Of a stretch of 14,795 nt of DNA, positions 14,513 to 14,795 are shown piece by piece; position 1 is the first letter of the stretch; the number at the start of each line of letters is the position of its first letter. Under the pieces are notes generated by a model. That model was not told the origin of the DNA. It made no database searches and saw only the letters and a list, made by a program, of their open reading frames with translations. The position numbers and the translations under genes were made by a program. This DNA is from Peptoniphilus_A sp050943655. Its GTDB lineage: Bacteria; Bacillota; Clostridia; Tissierellales; Peptoniphilaceae. The stretch covers positions 1 to 14,795 of the forward strand of contig NZ_JBMNPQ010000035.1 in NCBI RefSeq assembly GCF_050943655.1, in the 5' to 3' direction.

Positions 14513-14588
14513 TTTTACATTAAGACGAGGACACATCGCCACCATTACTCTACAGATCCTTCGGCTCACTTCGTTCGCTCAGGATGAC
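14513..14588 (+). repeat. Right half of a palindromic repeat (short tip type GCTCACTTCG)
   Basis: ATTAAGACGAGGACACATCGCC is split here as ATTAAGACGAGG and ACACATCGCC, then CTACAGATCCTTCGGCTC and GCTCAGGATGAC ending at 14588. No left half precedes it. The tip is a third, shorter type (GGCTCACTTCGTTCGCTC). Confidence 0.75.
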
Positions 14589-14670
14589 GTTGGATGGGGC
14601 GTTCTCCATATAAAGTGGATAAATTATAGGCACAGTAATGACCTATTTGAGTCACAGCGTCTACTCCCCG
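14589..14670 (+). repeat. Conserved right flank and leader
   Basis: GTTGGATGGGGCGTTCTCC, ATATAAAGTGGATAAAT, then GCACAGT at 14630-14636, 41 bp before the next end. It closely matches 9805-9885. Confidence 0.65.
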
Positions 14671-14795
14671 TCATCCCGAGCGTTAGTCGAGGGATCTGCA
14701 AAGTCGTCTTGCGAGAACTAATCGTTTTAAAGAAATAGCGTATAGGAGAATCACTCCAAAATCTCTTTCTCAATAAAACGAGAACACATCACCAC
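14671..14795 (+). repeat. Palindromic repeat element cut by the window edge
   Basis: It begins GTCATCCCGAGCGTTAGTCG, continues GAGGGATCTGCAAAG and GCGAGAACTAATCGTTTTAA, passes the centre (GGAGAATCACTCC near 14744) and enters the right arm AAAACGAGAACACATC. The right tip lies outside the window. A frame across 14478-14738 is only repeat sequence. Confidence 0.8.

Noticed and set aside
14478..14738. Plus-strand frame of 86 codons
   Set aside because: It is repeat sequence in translation, with no family resemblance and no proper ribosome binding site.

Overview
The window looks like a piece of chromosome from a low-GC, Gram-positive anaerobe that lives on peptides and amino acids, most like the Peptoniphilaceae/Tissierellia group of Firmicutes. 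This placement is an inference. It rests on the AT-rich DNA, strong AGGAGG ribosome binding sites, SigA-type promoters, an S-layer-homology (SLH) anchored surface enzyme, an M20 amidohydrolase and a TAXI-type TRAP transporter. There are no rRNA or tRNA genes, no CRISPR array, and no recognisable phage or transposase gene.

Layout from left to right. (1) 1-2512, minus strand: a tightly coupled operon of an M20D amidohydrolase, a DUF3100 membrane protein and a small membrane protein cut by the window edge. It has a good promoter at 2484-2512. This looks like a system that transports and hydrolyses an N-acyl or amide-linked amino acid. (2) 2536-5125, minus strand: one large secreted protein with a LamG-like domain, a calcineurin-type phosphoesterase domain and three SLH domains, followed by its own terminator. 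(3) 5126-6183: about 1 kb without a gene, holding four kinds of palindromic or structured DNA. (4) 6184-9054, plus strand: a sulfur operon. A consensus promoter overlaps a palindromic operator. An ArsR-family repressor (with a TTG start) overlaps by 4 bp a four-domain CoA-disulfide/persulfide reductase (pyridine nucleotide-disulfide reductase, rhodanese, TusA, DsrE2), and a strong terminator follows. (5) 9055-10362: 1.3 kb of a long, modular palindromic repeat family in about three successive units, with no gene. (6) 10363-14170, minus strand: a TAXI-TRAP uptake operon of solute-binding lipoprotein, DUF1850 protein and fused DctQ-DctM permease, with promoter, a leader inverted repeat and a terminator. 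(7) 14171-14795: AT-rich spacer, then more copies of the same repeat family running out of the window.

The most unusual thing here is the repeat family. Each full copy is about 190 bp, with inverted ends GTCATCCCGAGC and GCTCAGGATGAC, and each end is itself a small hairpin tip. Most copies carry a GCACAGT-like box almost exactly 40 bp outside the left end. Tips come in interchangeable types, half elements precede full ones, and one copy appears split by about 0.5 kb containing two unrelated palindromes. This resembles non-autonomous REPIN/MITE-like DNA; no mobilising enzyme is encoded in the window.

The second point of interest is the self-contained sulfur operon: a cysteine-containing ArsR repressor, its operator on the promoter, and an enzyme that strings three sulfur-carrier domains onto a persulfide/CoA-disulfide reductase.
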